Shown here: piece after piece, positions 17,457-26,214 of the stretch
How positions within the stretch are numbered: position 1 is the first letter of the stretch
How the letters are laid out: the number at the start of each line of letters is the position of its first letter
Origin: [Ruminococcus] torques ATCC 27756
GTDB taxonomy: Bacteria; Bacillota; Clostridia; Lachnospirales; Lachnospiraceae
DNA length: 64,000 nt
Direction: 5' to 3'
NCBI RefSeq assembly: GCF_000153925.1
Contig: NZ_DS264344.1
Coordinates: 124,001-188,000 of the forward strand
Notes under the pieces: generated by a model
What the model saw: only the letters and a program-made list of their open reading frames with translations
Database searches by the model: none
Told to the model about the DNA's origin: nothing
Made by a program: the position numbers and the translations under genes

Positions 17457-18740
17457 ATGAGTTATAAAAGACTGACTCCCTGCATTTTTATTGCGGGAGG
17501 TAAGGCGGTAAGATGGTTTGACGACCGCACTGTATTGACAGAGGATGTAATTGCGCTTGCTAAGCAATATAATGCAAACGGAGCAGATGAACTGCTTGTA
17601 TTTGATCTTTCAGATTCTGATGAAGATCATGAAGAATCCATCGATCTGATCAAAAAAATAAACCGGATCATCAGTATTCCGATGGTTGCGGGAGGAAATA
17701 TACGAAGAGCAGAGGATGTTAAAAAACTTCTTTATGCGGGTGTAAAACGTGCGATGTTGAATTTTTCAAAAAAAGTTTCCATCGATTTAATTAAAGAAGT
17801 TTCCTTACGTTTCGGAAAAGAAAAAATAGCAGTATCTTTAAATGATTTTGACACGCTTTTTAAACAACAGCATTTAATAGAACAATATAGTTCTGAGATC
17901 GTGTTCATGCACCGTCTTGATCTGAATTCTGTTGTAAATGTAACGGAAATCCCGTGCGTTGTTGTAACAGATACAATGGATGAAAGCGAAATATTGCGGA
18001 TTTTAAAAAGCAACGGTGTAAAGGGCGTATCCGGAATGTTTATCAGCAGTGTCGATATGGATTTTAACGACTTTAAAGAAGTGTGTATGCGAGCCGGAAT
18101 TAAAATGACTTCGTTTGAAAGCATGATGGATTTTTCCGAGTTTAAGTTAAATTCTGACGGTCTGATCCCGGTAATCGTACAGGATTACAAGACAAACGAA
18201 GTTCTGATGATGGCATATATGAATGAAGAGGCGTTTGATCATACAGTAAAAACAGGTCGTATGACATATTACAGTCGAAGCAGGAATGCACAGTGGGTAA
18301 AGGGTGAGACGTCCGGACATTTTCAATATGTGAAGTCATTATCTGTCGATTGTGATAAAGATACTTTACTTGCAAAAGTCGATCAAGTCGGCGCTGCCTG
18401 CCATACAGGCAACAGATCCTGCTTTTATACAACGATCGTCGGCACTGATTATGATGCAAAAAATCCTCTTCAAGTATTTGAATCCGTATATAATACGATT
18501 GTTGACAGAAAGCAGAATCCAAAAGAGGGTTCCTATACAAATTATCTGTTTGAAAAAGGAATTGATAAAATTTTAAAGAAGGTAGGAGAAGAAGCTACAG
18601 AAATCGTTATTGCAGCAAAAAACCCGAATCCCGAAGAAATTAAATATGAAATTTCGGACTTCCTTTATCATGCGATGGTACTCATGGTAGAACGGGGAGT
18701 TACGTGGGAAGATATTACAAGTGAACTGGCAGACAGATAA
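17457..18740 (+). CDS. hisIE: HisF-like domain fused to phosphoribosyl-AMP cyclohydrolase/phosphoribosyl-ATP pyrophosphatase (HisIE)
   Basis: This 427-residue protein has three parts. Residues 1 to about 215 resemble the HisF barrel ([50 protein letters not shown]), but the catalytic Asp11 of HisF is Phe11 here, the second catalytic Asp position falls at Asn129-Asp130, and the C-terminal phosphate loop is lost. About 220-330 is HisI with SVDCDKDT and CHTGNRSCF zinc/magnesium ligands. About 335-427 is HisE ([29 protein letters not shown]). The HisI and HisE parts look active; the barrel probably is not. Such fusions occur in Lachnospiraceae (from memory). True hisF, hisH, hisA and hisC are not in this operon. 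Confidence 0.88.
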   Translation: MSYKRLTPCIFIAGGKAVRWFDDRTVLTEDVIALAKQYNANGADELLVFDLSDSDEDHEESIDLIKKINRIISIPMVAGGNIRRAEDVKKLLYAGVKRAMLNFSKKVSIDLIKEVSLRFGKEKIAVSLNDFDTLFKQQHLIEQYSSEIVFMHRLDLNSVVNVTEIPCVVVTDTMDESEILRILKSNGVKGVSGMFISSVDMDFNDFKEVCMRAGIKMTSFESMMDFSEFKLNSDGLIPVIVQDYKTNEVLMMAYMNEEAFDHTVKTGRMTYYSRSRNAQWVKGETSGHFQYVKSLSVDCDKDTLLAKVDQVGAACHTGNRSCFYTTIVGTDYDAKNPLQVFESVYNTIVDRKQNPKEGSYTNYLFEKGIDKILKKVGEEATEIVIAAKNPNPEEIKYEISDFLYHAMVLMVERGVTWEDITSELADR

Positions 18741-18779
18741 GGCGATTACGTCTTTAGAAACCGGTATAGAAAAGAATCT

Positions 18780-18824
18780 AAAAGCATAAGATGTTGTAAA
18801 AACAATGTCTTATGCTTTTTTGTA
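18780..18824 (+). terminator. intrinsic terminator of the histidine operon
   Basis: AAAAGCATAAGA (18780-18791) pairs with TCTTATGCTTTT (18808-18819), with a further TGTT/AACA inside the loop, and a T run follows. Confidence 0.93.
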
Positions 18825-18857
18825 TGGCGAAAAACCTTGCGTTTCCCGAAATTTTAA

Positions 18858-18899
18858 CAATCGCTTTCAATTCTGGAATGTATCTTTAGGTTTCGGCGG
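18858..18899 (-). repeat. imperfect dispersed intergenic repeat, copy A
   Basis: Read on the minus strand this begins CCGAAACCTAAAGATACATT and continues CCAGAATTGAAAGCG. It matches copies at 30678-30716 (minus) and 42894-42934 (plus), and partly 1855-1880. Similarity extends weakly to 18846. Confidence 0.5.
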
Positions 18900-18962
18900 T
18901 TTATCTGCTTTGGAATGCAATACAAAAAATCAAAAGAAGAGAGACAGAGGGGAAAAAACAGT

Positions 18963-19274
18963 ATGAATGATGCTCAGTTAAGAAGAAGAGAACTTCTTCG
19001 ACAAACGAAACAGCTCTATGGTGAACGTGAAACTGTTCCTCCGATTCATCCTCGTTATGGCAATTTATGTAAAGAACAAGACGAAGGCGGTGAAGAAGCA
19101 GGCGGAAGCTTTTATATGCGGCTTGTAATCTGTATTCTCTGTTTCATCTTCTTTGTATATATGGATCAAAATCATGCGGAAGTAGCTAATGTAAACAGTA
19201 CAAAAATCATAAATGAAATTGAACGGGATGTGGAGCTGGAAGCCGTGAAGGAAGTATGGGAAAATTTTGAATGA
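18963..19274 (+). CDS. small single-pass membrane protein of unknown function
   Basis: A 103-residue protein with a charged N-terminal half (QLRRRELLRQTKQLYGE), one hydrophobic helix at about 52-68 (LVICILCFIFFVYM) and an acidic tail (EIERDVELEAVKEVWENFE). No signal cleavage site or known domain is seen. The ATG follows GAGGGG. It stands alone between the his terminator and the radical SAM unit. Similar proteins probably exist in relatives, but I cannot name a family. Confidence 0.65.
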   Translation: MNDAQLRRRELLRQTKQLYGERETVPPIHPRYGNLCKEQDEGGEEAGGSFYMRLVICILCFIFFVYMDQNHAEVANVNSTKIINEIERDVELEAVKEVWENFE

Positions 19275-19618
19275 TAACTATTTATTCAGCTGATTTACCT
19301 GAAAATTTATATTAAAACGAAAAGAGTTGTATACAATGCTGACTGCGAAATCATATCTTTTACTTTGGAGTTTTTGTCTAAGAACACCAGCACCGATTGA
19401 TTCCGATTGACGAAAGATATTTGCTTGAAGTTCTTCCCTAAAATGTATATAATGATGTAGATTGGATGATTCAATCACATAGAAGATGTTTCTGTAATGT
19501 TGTATCGTCTTGTATAAATACGAAAAACAACATAAAAAATATCGATTTTTCCCTTTGAAAAGTCCAAAATAGGTTCGTAAGAATTTATAAAATATATACA
19601 AAAACAGGAAGGAAATAT
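19275..19618. other. intergenic region with promoter and structured leader of the radical SAM operon
   Basis: No gene is supported in these 344 bases; a minus-strand frame (19278-19601) has unlikely composition and no ribosome-binding site. A promoter at 19425-19453 leaves about 160 bases of leader containing GATTG/CAATC and ATGTTGT/ACAACAT inverted repeats. Confidence 0.6.
19425..19453 (+). promoter_or_regulatory. promoter of the radical SAM operon
   Basis: TTGAAG (19425-19430), 17 bases, TATAAT (19448-19453). It is well placed for transcription of the gene at 19619 with a long leader. Confidence 0.75.
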
Positions 19619-21484
19619 ATGAGAAAGCTTGCTTTAGATGATGAAATATTACTAAGTATCGAAAAACCTGCCCGGTATATCGGGAATGAAGTAAACTCGA
19701 TAATGAAAAATAAAAATGAGGTGGATATCCGTTTCGCCATGTGTTTTCCGGATGTTTACGAGATCGGCATGTCGCATCTCGGCATTCAGATTTTGTATGA
19801 TATGTTTAACAGAAGAGACGATGTTTGGTGTGAACGCGTCTATTCTCCGTGGACAGATCTTGATACAATTATGCGTAAAGAGGGAATTCCGCTTTTTGCA
19901 TTAGAGTCACAAGATCCGATCAGAGAATTTGACTTTTTAGGAATTACGATCCAATTTGAAATGTGCTATACAAATATTTTGCAGATTTTAGAGTTGAGCC
20001 AAATTCCTCTGCATTCATGTGACCGCGCGGAAAATGATCCGATTGTGATCGGTGGAGGTCCATGTGTCTATAACCCGGAACCTCTTGCGGAATTTTTCGA
20101 TTTGTTTTATATCGGAGAAGGCGAAACTGTTTATGATGAACTTTTAGATACATATAAAAAATGTCGGGCAGAGGGAAGTACGAGAACAGAGTTTCTTGAA
20201 CAGGCGGCCCGCATCGAAGGAATCTATGTGCCGTCATTTTATGATGCCGAATACAACGAGGATGGTACACTTCGATCATTTATACCGAATAATATATGTG
20301 CCCCTGCAAGTGTGAAAAAGCAGGTTGTTATGGATGTAACAGATACGGTATATCCGATGAAGCCGGTCGTTCCGTTTATAAAAGCAACTCAAGATCGCGT
20401 TGTACTTGAGATTCAAAGGGGATGCACCCGGGGATGCCGTTTTTGCCAGGCGGGAATGATTTATCGTCCCACAAGAGGGCGTAATGTAAAACGTCTGAAA
20501 GAGTATGCCAAAACGATGTTGACAAATACAGGACATGAAGAAATCTCACTTAGTTCCTTGAGTTCAAGTGATTATTCTGATTTGAAAGAACTTGTAATGT
20601 TTTTGATTGATGAATTCAAAGAAAAAGCAATCAATATTTCATTACCGTCTTTGAGAATCGACGCCTTTTCTTTAGATGTAATGAGTAAGGTTCAGGATAT
20701 CAGAAAAAGCAGCCTTACATTTGCGCCCGAAGCCGGATCACAGAGAATGAGAAATGTAATCAATAAAGGACTTACCGAAGAAGATATTATGGGTGGCGCA
20801 AGTCAGGCTTTTGAAGGAGGATGGACAAAAGTAAAACTGTATTTCATGCTCGGACTTCCTACGGAAACCGAAGAAGATATGAAGGAGATCGCCCATTTAT
20901 GTGAAAAGGTTGCCCGCAAATATTATGAAATCCCGAAAGATCAAAGAAACGGAAAATGTCAGATTACTGCAAGTTCCTCATTTTTTGTTCCGAAACCGTT
21001 TACTCCGTTTCAGTGGGCGCCAATGTGTACCGCTGAAGAATATACGAGACGTGCTCACCTTGTCAATGATGAATTTAAAGCGCAGTTAAATCGGAAAAGC
21101 TTAAAATATAATTGGCATGATGCAAATGTAACTGTTTTGGAAGGTATTATGGCAAGAGGTGACAGAAGAATCGGAAAAGTGATTGAAGAAGCTTACAGAC
21201 TCGGATGCTTATTTGACTCATGGACCGAAAGTTTTCGAGATGATTTATGGGAGAAAGCTTTTTTGAACACGGGAATCGAAAAAGAGTTTTATACGCTTCG
21301 TACAAGAGATAAAAACGAACTTTTCCCATGGGATTTTATCGATACCGGGGTCAGTCGAAAATTTCTCAGAAAGGAATGGGAACGGGCAATGAATGCTGAG
21401 GTGACACCGAATTGTCGGGAACACTGTTCAGGATGCGGCGCATCAAAATTCGGAGGAGGTGTCTGTTATGAAGGCAAGAATTAA
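19619..21484 (+). CDS. TIGR03960-family B12-binding-type radical SAM protein
   Basis: A 621-residue protein. The N-terminal part (MCFPDVYEIGMSHLGIQILYD, PIVIGGGPCVYNPEPLAEFFD) has a Rossmann B12-binding-like fold. The radical SAM motif CTRGCRFC lies near 270-277 after VLEIQRG. The C-terminus ends in a cysteine cluster (CREHCSGCG, GVCYEG) that could bind a further metal centre. The family partner, a DUF2344 protein, overlaps its 3' end. The function of this conserved Firmicutes pair is unproven. SD AGGAAGG precedes the ATG. Confidence 0.92.
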   Translation: MRKLALDDEILLSIEKPARYIGNEVNSIMKNKNEVDIRFAMCFPDVYEIGMSHLGIQILYDMFNRRDDVWCERVYSPWTDLDTIMRKEGIPLFALESQDPIREFDFLGITIQFEMCYTNILQILELSQIPLHSCDRAENDPIVIGGGPCVYNPEPLAEFFDLFYIGEGETVYDELLDTYKKCRAEGSTRTEFLEQAARIEGIYVPSFYDAEYNEDGTLRSFIPNNICAPASVKKQVVMDVTDTVYPMKPVVPFIKATQDRVVLEIQRGCTRGCRFCQAGMIYRPTRGRNVKRLKEYAKTMLTNTGHEEISLSSLSSSDYSDLKELVMFLIDEFKEKAINISLPSLRIDAFSLDVMSKVQDIRKSSLTFAPEAGSQRMRNVINKGLTEEDIMGGASQAFEGGWTKVKLYFMLGLPTETEEDMKEIAHLCEKVARKYYEIPKDQRNGKCQITASSSFFVPKPFTPFQWAPMCTAEEYTRRAHLVNDEFKAQLNRKSLKYNWHDANVTVLEGIMARGDRRIGKVIEEAYRLGCLFDSWTESFRDDLWEKAFLNTGIEKEFYTLRTRDKNELFPWDFIDTGVSRKFLRKEWERAMNAEVTPNCREHCSGCGASKFGGGVCYEGKN

Positions 21485-22190
21485 ATTCAGAAAATACGGA
21501 GCGCTTCGTTTTATCGGACATCTTGATGTAATGCGCTTCTTCCAAAAAGTAATGCGCAGGGCTGAAATACCGATCGCCTTTACAGGAGGGTACAGTCCGC
21601 ATATGATCATGTCGTTTGCGAGTCCTCTTGGAATCGGTCTCACAAGTGACGGGGAATATTTTGATATTGAACTGACTGAAGCGATCGACAGTAAAACGGC
21701 TGTAAAACGTATGAATGAAGTCAGTATAGAAGGAATTGAAATAATTAGTTTCAGAAAAATTCCGGATGATAAAAAACAGACGGGAATGACGATCCTTGCA
21801 GGGGCAGATTATCTCGTCTCTGTCAGAAAAGGAGCACTGCCTTCTGACTGGAAAGAACAGTTTTCCAAGTTTATGTCTCAACCGGAAATTCAAGTTATCA
21901 AACAGACGAAAAGAAGCGAGAGAATGGTTGACATACGTGCCCTTATCGATTCATGGGAGATTCGTGATGAACAGATCTATCTTCTTCTTGCAGCGGGAAG
22001 TTCGGAAAATTTAAAACCGGATCTTGTGATGGAAACATTTTTAAAATATGCAAATATTTCAGATGATGTACGATTTTTTTATCATCGCCTTGAGATGTAT
22101 GCAGATGAAAGCGGCAACGGAGAAAGGAAGCTCATTCCTCTTGAAAATCTCGGAGAAGAAATCTGTATGAATTCAAAGACAGACCTGTAG
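21468..22190 (+). CDS. TIGR03936-family (DUF2344) radical SAM-associated protein
   Basis: A 240-residue soluble protein starting KARIKFRKYGALRFIGHLDVMR, then KVMRRAEIPIAFTGGYSPHM and FASPLGIGLTSDGEYFDIEL, all diagnostic of DUF2344. In some bacteria this domain is fused to the radical SAM protein encoded upstream; here the two frames overlap by 17 bases. The ATG at 21468 is chosen because GGAGGAGG (21452-21459) sits at the right distance, whereas the GTG at 21459 lies inside that site. RNase G follows 32 bases downstream. Confidence 0.9.
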   Translation: MKARIKFRKYGALRFIGHLDVMRFFQKVMRRAEIPIAFTGGYSPHMIMSFASPLGIGLTSDGEYFDIELTEAIDSKTAVKRMNEVSIEGIEIISFRKIPDDKKQTGMTILAGADYLVSVRKGALPSDWKEQFSKFMSQPEIQVIKQTKRSERMVDIRALIDSWEIRDEQIYLLLAAGSSENLKPDLVMETFLKYANISDDVRFFYHRLEMYADESGNGERKLIPLENLGEEICMNSKTDL

Positions 22191-22222
22191 TAAATCTGTA
22201 ATGACATGGGAAGGATTTTGGT

Positions 22223-23437
22223 TTGAAACGAAAAATACTAATAGAAAAAAGCAAAAATAAAATACGGACATACCTTATTGAAGATGATGATATTGTTGAA
22301 ATACATACCAGTATCAATGAAGAGCAAGTACCTCCGGGGAAACTAGGGGATATTTACATCGGGAAAGTGCAGAATATTGTCCAAAATATCGGTGCGGCAT
22401 TTATAGAAATTACAAAAGGAGTAAACTGTTATTTTGATTTGAAAGATGCAGAAAACGCATATTTTACCCATAAATCCGGGAAAAAACCACTTTGTATCGG
22501 CGATGAACTTGTCGTACAGATCAGCCGGGAAGCGGTAAAAACGAAAGCGCCTACTGTAACTTCTCATTTAAGCTTCACGGGAAGATATGCCGTCTTAACT
22601 CATGGAAACACCCGGATCGGCGTATCTTCAAAAATTCCACGGGCGCTTCGGGATGAATTCAAAGACCGCCTGTCACGTATGAAAAATGAACAGTTCGGCA
22701 TCATTATACGGACAAATGCAAAAGGCGTACCGTTTCAGGAGGTCGAAGACGAAATTGAACGTCTGAAAGAAGAATATAAAAAGTTGTTAAATACAGCATT
22801 GTCAAGAGTTGCTTTTTCACGTTTGAAATCGGCTCCTCCGACGTATATATCAGACTTAAAAAACGTATACATGGAAGGAATGGAAGAAATCGTCATAGAA
22901 GGAAAAGACTTGTATACGGAAATACAAGAATACTTTCTTACAGAATTTCCTGAAAAAGTAAAACTTCTCAGACTTTATGAGAATCCTGATTTTCCACTTT
23001 GCAAATTGTATTCTACAGAAACCGCATTGGAAAAGGCGTTGAAAGAGTTTGTATGGTTGAAAAACGGCGGATATCTTATTATCCAGCCAACGGAAGCTTT
23101 GACAGTCATTGACGTAAATTCCGGGAAGATGGCAGTAAAATCGAAAAACAGCGCCGGAGCGATGAAAGTAAACATGGAGGCTGCTCAAGAAGCGGCGAAG
23201 CAGATTCGTCTGCGTAATCTGTCAGGAATCATTATTGTAGATTTTGTAAATCTTGAATCAAAAGAAGATACCGGGATATTATTAAAAGAATTCCGAAACT
23301 TTTTGTCGAAAGATCCGATTCCGACTACTTTGGTTGACATGACGATGCTCGGACTTGTAGAAATCACAAGAAAAAAAGTAAGAAAACCGCTTTATGAACA
23401 GGAAAATTATTTACAAGCAGAGATCGAGGCGTTATAA
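22223..23437 (+). CDS. rng: ribonuclease E/G family protein (RNase G)
   Basis: A 404-residue single-strand-specific endoribonuclease. An S1-like domain near the N-terminus (GDIYIGKVQNIVQNIGAAFIEI) is followed by the catalytic DNase I-like domain with LTVIDVNSGKM and IIIVDFVNLESKED, whose aspartates bind magnesium. It lacks the long scaffold tail of RNase E. The start is TTG with GGGAAGGA upstream. In many Clostridia rng directly precedes rplU; here lysC and a CBS gene lie between. Confidence 0.9.
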   Translation: MKRKILIEKSKNKIRTYLIEDDDIVEIHTSINEEQVPPGKLGDIYIGKVQNIVQNIGAAFIEITKGVNCYFDLKDAENAYFTHKSGKKPLCIGDELVVQISREAVKTKAPTVTSHLSFTGRYAVLTHGNTRIGVSSKIPRALRDEFKDRLSRMKNEQFGIIIRTNAKGVPFQEVEDEIERLKEEYKKLLNTALSRVAFSRLKSAPPTYISDLKNVYMEGMEEIVIEGKDLYTEIQEYFLTEFPEKVKLLRLYENPDFPLCKLYSTETALEKALKEFVWLKNGGYLIIQPTEALTVIDVNSGKMAVKSKNSAGAMKVNMEAAQEAAKQIRLRNLSGIIIVDFVNLESKEDTGILLKEFRNFLSKDPIPTTLVDMTMLGLVEITRKKVRKPLYEQENYLQAEIEAL

Positions 23438-23568
23438 TATTTTACCGAAAGCGCGCTGAAAATTGCGCTTACAAAAATTTTTCTCATTATTCATGAGAAG
23501 AGAAATGGATCGATAAATAAAAGCAGCGAAAAAGCGCTGCGTGAGTTCTACATTTGGAGGAAAGAAGA

Positions 23569-24888
23569 TTGAAAAAAGTAGTAAAATTCGGGGGAAGTTC
23601 TCTGGCAAATGCAGATCAGTTCAAAAAGGTCGGAGCGATCATTACAGCAGATGATACAAGACGGTATGTTGTTCCGTCTGCGCCGGGAAAACGATTTCCA
23701 AAAGATACAAAAGTAACAGATATGCTCTATGCCTGTTATGAAAGTGCAGCCAACGGAGAAGATTTTTCAGAACAGCTTGATAATATTCACGCAAGATATC
23801 AGGAGATTATTGATGGATTGAATCTCGATTTTTCTCTTGATCTTGATTTTGTACAAATTAAAGAAAATTTCAGTAACAAGGCGGGAGCTGACTATGCCGC
23901 TTCCAGAGGAGAATGTTTAAACGGAAAGATCATGGCTGCTTACCTCGGCTTTGAGTTTGTGGATGCTGCCGAAGTTGTCCGTTTTAATGATGACGGTTCT
24001 TTCAATGATGAAGTTACGAATACTCTTTTATCCGAGCGGCTTCAGGATTGTAAAACAGCTGTAATTCCGGGATTTTACGGAGCAAAAAAAGATGGAACGA
24101 TCGTAACTTTTTCAAGAGGCGGATCAGATATTACGGGATCTCTTGTAGCTTTGGCAGTACAGGCGGATCTGTATGAAAACTGGACGGATGTTTCCGGATT
24201 TTTGATCGCGGATCCCCGCATTGTAAAAAATCCGAAATCAATCGAAACAATTACTTATAAAGAACTTCGTGAACTTTCATATATGGGAGCGAGCGTGCTC
24301 CACGAGGATGCGATCTTTCCTGTAAGAAAAGCGGGGATTCCGATCAATATCCGGAACACAAATGCACCGCAGGATAAAGGAACATTAATTGTTGAAGGAA
24401 CATGTCGTCAGCCGAAATATACGATTACCGGAATTGCAGGAACAGATGGATTTGTAGCAATCACAGTCGAAAAAGCAATGATGAATTCGGAAGTCGGATT
24501 TTGTCGGAAAGTTCTGCAGGTATTTGAAGATAACGGAGTTTCTATCGAACATATGCCATCGGGTATTGATACAATGTCGATTTTCGTAAACAAAGATGTC
24601 TTTGAGGAAAAAGAACAGAAAATCTTAGCGGATATCCATAAAGCGGTAAATCCGGATCATATCGAACTGGAGTCTAATCTTGCGCTTATTGCCGTAGTAG
24701 GACGCGGTATGAAATCAACAAGAGGAACTGCCGGCCGCATTTTCTCCGCACTTGCCCACGCACATATCAATGTCAAAATGATCGATCAGGGATCAAGTGA
24801 ATTGAATATCATTATCGGAGTCAGACATGATGATTTTAAAAATGCGATCCGTGCGTTATATGAAATTTTTGTCCTTACCCAGATATAA
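23569..24888 (+). CDS. lysC: aspartate kinase
   Basis: This enzyme phosphorylates aspartate, the entry to lysine, threonine, methionine and diaminopimelate. The 439 residues include the kinase motifs KVVKFGGSSLANADQF and FSRGGSDITGSL, then ADPRIVKNPKSIETITYKELRELSYMGA split across the aspartate-binding region, and two C-terminal ACT domains (ITVEKAMMNSEVGF and AVVGRGMKSTRGTAGRIF) for feedback control. The TTG at 23569 has TGGAGG 8 bases upstream. The 130-base leader holds a small CAGCG/CGCTG hairpin but nothing like a lysine riboswitch. Confidence 0.93.
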   Translation: MKKVVKFGGSSLANADQFKKVGAIITADDTRRYVVPSAPGKRFPKDTKVTDMLYACYESAANGEDFSEQLDNIHARYQEIIDGLNLDFSLDLDFVQIKENFSNKAGADYAASRGECLNGKIMAAYLGFEFVDAAEVVRFNDDGSFNDEVTNTLLSERLQDCKTAVIPGFYGAKKDGTIVTFSRGGSDITGSLVALAVQADLYENWTDVSGFLIADPRIVKNPKSIETITYKELRELSYMGASVLHEDAIFPVRKAGIPINIRNTNAPQDKGTLIVEGTCRQPKYTITGIAGTDGFVAITVEKAMMNSEVGFCRKVLQVFEDNGVSIEHMPSGIDTMSIFVNKDVFEEKEQKILADIHKAVNPDHIELESNLALIAVVGRGMKSTRGTAGRIFSALAHAHINVKMIDQGSSELNIIIGVRHDDFKNAIRALYEIFVLTQI

Positions 24889-24980
24889 AAATCTATATCC
24901 GTTTGTTTTTATTGGATTACCATTATAGGAAGAATATATCAAGAAAAATTTGTTAAAAAACCGCATAAGATCTATACTCA

Positions 24981-25007
24981 ATAAACGCATCATTTTGATG
25001 CGTTTAT
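24981..25007 (+). promoter_or_regulatory. perfect 12-bp inverted repeat before the CBS gene
   Basis: ATAAACGCATCA (24981-24992), loop TTT, TGATGCGTTTAT (24996-25007), ending 21 bases before the start codon. It lacks a clean T tract, so it could be the lysC terminator, an mRNA hairpin or an operator. Confidence 0.6.
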
Positions 25008-25028
25008 GTGTGGAAAGGGAAATATACA

Positions 25029-25448
25029 ATGAATATCTTATTCTTTTTAAAACCAAAAAGCGAAGTGGCTTATGTTCACGACTATGGCACTTTAAGACAG
25101 GTTCTTGAGACAATGGAGTATCATAAATATGCATCTATCCCAATGCTGAATAAATCGGGCGAATATGTCGGAACAATTACGGAAGGAGATCTTCTTTGGG
25201 GAATCAAAAGATATACGAATCTGAATTTGAAAGAGGCGGAAAATATATTTATACAAGATTTTCCACGAAAAGTAGATTATGTAGCCGTATCAATTAATTC
25301 AGATATGGAAGATCTTCTGCAAAAAGCAATGAATCAGAATTTTGTTCCTGTCGTAGACGACCAGAAGAAATTTATCGGAATTGTTACAAGAAAGAGTATT
25401 ATGGAATATTGTTACGAAAAATTAAAAAATTTACCGGAAGACTATTGA
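25029..25448 (+). CDS. CBS-domain protein
   Basis: A 139-residue protein consisting of a pair of CBS motifs: YGTLRQVLETMEYHKYASIPML with GEYVGTITEGDLLWGI, and DMEDLLQKAMNQNFVPVVDD with KFIGIVTRKSIMEY. CBS pairs bind adenine nucleotides and usually regulate a partner; no catalytic domain is attached. The ATG at 25029 follows GGAAAGGG; the upstream in-frame GTG at 25008 is less likely because it abuts the inverted repeat. Its partner is unknown. Confidence 0.85.
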   Translation: MNILFFLKPKSEVAYVHDYGTLRQVLETMEYHKYASIPMLNKSGEYVGTITEGDLLWGIKRYTNLNLKEAENIFIQDFPRKVDYVAVSINSDMEDLLQKAMNQNFVPVVDDQKKFIGIVTRKSIMEYCYEKLKNLPEDY

Positions 25449-25474
25449 CTTGTTCCAGAATGATATGTTATATT
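25445..25474 (+). promoter_or_regulatory. promoter of the rplU operon
   Basis: TTGACT (25445-25450), 18 bases, TATATT (25469-25474) with an extended TG two bases before it. It overlaps the CBS gene stop codon and is placed correctly for the L21 leader. Confidence 0.75.
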
Positions 25475-25480
25475 CTAACA

Positions 25481-25551
25481 GTATGCCGCACAATGAGGTT
25501 CAAGTTCTGTAAAACAGACACCGTAATTGGCGAGTAATGATAATAGGAGGT
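25481..25551 (+). ncRNA. probable L21 ribosomal-protein leader
   Basis: The region between promoter and rplU contains GCCGCACAATGAGGTTCAAG and a short AGTTCTGTAAAACAGA hairpin, resembling the L21 leader described in Firmicutes, which is thought to let L21 regulate its own operon. Identification is by memory of the motif and its position. Confidence 0.6.
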
Positions 25552-25556
25552 GCTAT

Positions 25557-25865
25557 ATGTACGCGATTATAGCAACAGGTGGTAAACAGTACAAAGTAGC
25601 TGAAGGCGATATCATTAAAGTAGAAAAACTTGGTGTTGAGGCCGGAGAAACTTATACATTCGACCAGGTGCTCGCAGTAAACAGCGATAAGCTTGTCGTA
25701 GGTAATCCTACAGTAGAAGGAGCTACAGTTACAGCATCCGTAATCGGTGACGGAAAAGCGAAAAAAGTTGTTGTTTACAAGTATAAGAGAAAAACAGGAT
25801 ACCACAAGAAAAACGGACATAGACAGCAGTATACAGCTGTTAAGATCGACAAGATCAACGCATAA
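25557..25865 (+). CDS. rplU: 50S ribosomal protein L21
   Basis: A 102-residue protein starting [18 protein letters not shown], with [22 protein letters not shown] and [10 protein letters not shown], all typical of L21, which binds 23S rRNA domain VI. Length is exact for the family. GGAGG precedes the ATG at 25557. It forms the usual cluster with prp, rpmA and obgE. Confidence 0.97.
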   Translation: MYAIIATGGKQYKVAEGDIIKVEKLGVEAGETYTFDQVLAVNSDKLVVGNPTVEGATVTASVIGDGKAKKVVVYKYKRKTGYHKKNGHRQQYTAVKIDKINA

Positions 25866-25876
25866 TAACTTTTGTT

Positions 25877-26209
25877 ATGATTGAGGTAACCGTTTATAAG
25901 ACCATGCGGCATGAATATGCAGGGTTTGATATGTCCGGACATGCTGGATATGACGATATCGGAAAAGATATCGTATGCGCAGCGGTTTCGGTACTTGTCA
26001 TTAATACACTGAATTCAATCGAGCGTTTTACGGATGATAAGACAAGTTGTGTTTCTGATGAAAACAGCGGAACTGTTGAATTTCGTTTCAAAGATCATCC
26101 ATCGCATGACGCCGCACTATTGCTGGATTCCATGATTCTTGGTCTGGAAGATATAGAAGACAGTGAAGAGTATGAATCATACATTGACATTATTTTCAAG
26201 GAGGTGTAA
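25877..26209 (+). CDS. prp: ribosomal-processing cysteine protease Prp
   Basis: A 110-residue cysteine protease that removes the N-terminal extension of ribosomal protein L27 in Firmicutes. The catalytic dyad is visible as [20 protein letters not shown] with His22 and Cys34. It sits between rplU and rpmA, its substrate gene, as in S. aureus and B. subtilis (ysxB). The L27 extension downstream carries the matching cleavage sequence. Confidence 0.93.
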   Translation: MIEVTVYKTMRHEYAGFDMSGHAGYDDIGKDIVCAAVSVLVINTLNSIERFTDDKTSCVSDENSGTVEFRFKDHPSHDAALLLDSMILGLEDIEDSEEYESYIDIIFKEV

Positions 26210-26214
26210 GTACC

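Noticed and set aside
19278-19601. 107-codon minus-strand ORF in the intergenic region before the radical SAM operon
   Set aside because: No ribosome-binding site, unusual composition rich in Tyr/Phe/Arg, and it overlaps a good plus-strand promoter.
23438-23568. Possible lysine riboswitch upstream of lysC
   Set aside because: The leader is only about 130 bases with one small hairpin; none of the long lysine-riboswitch helices is present.
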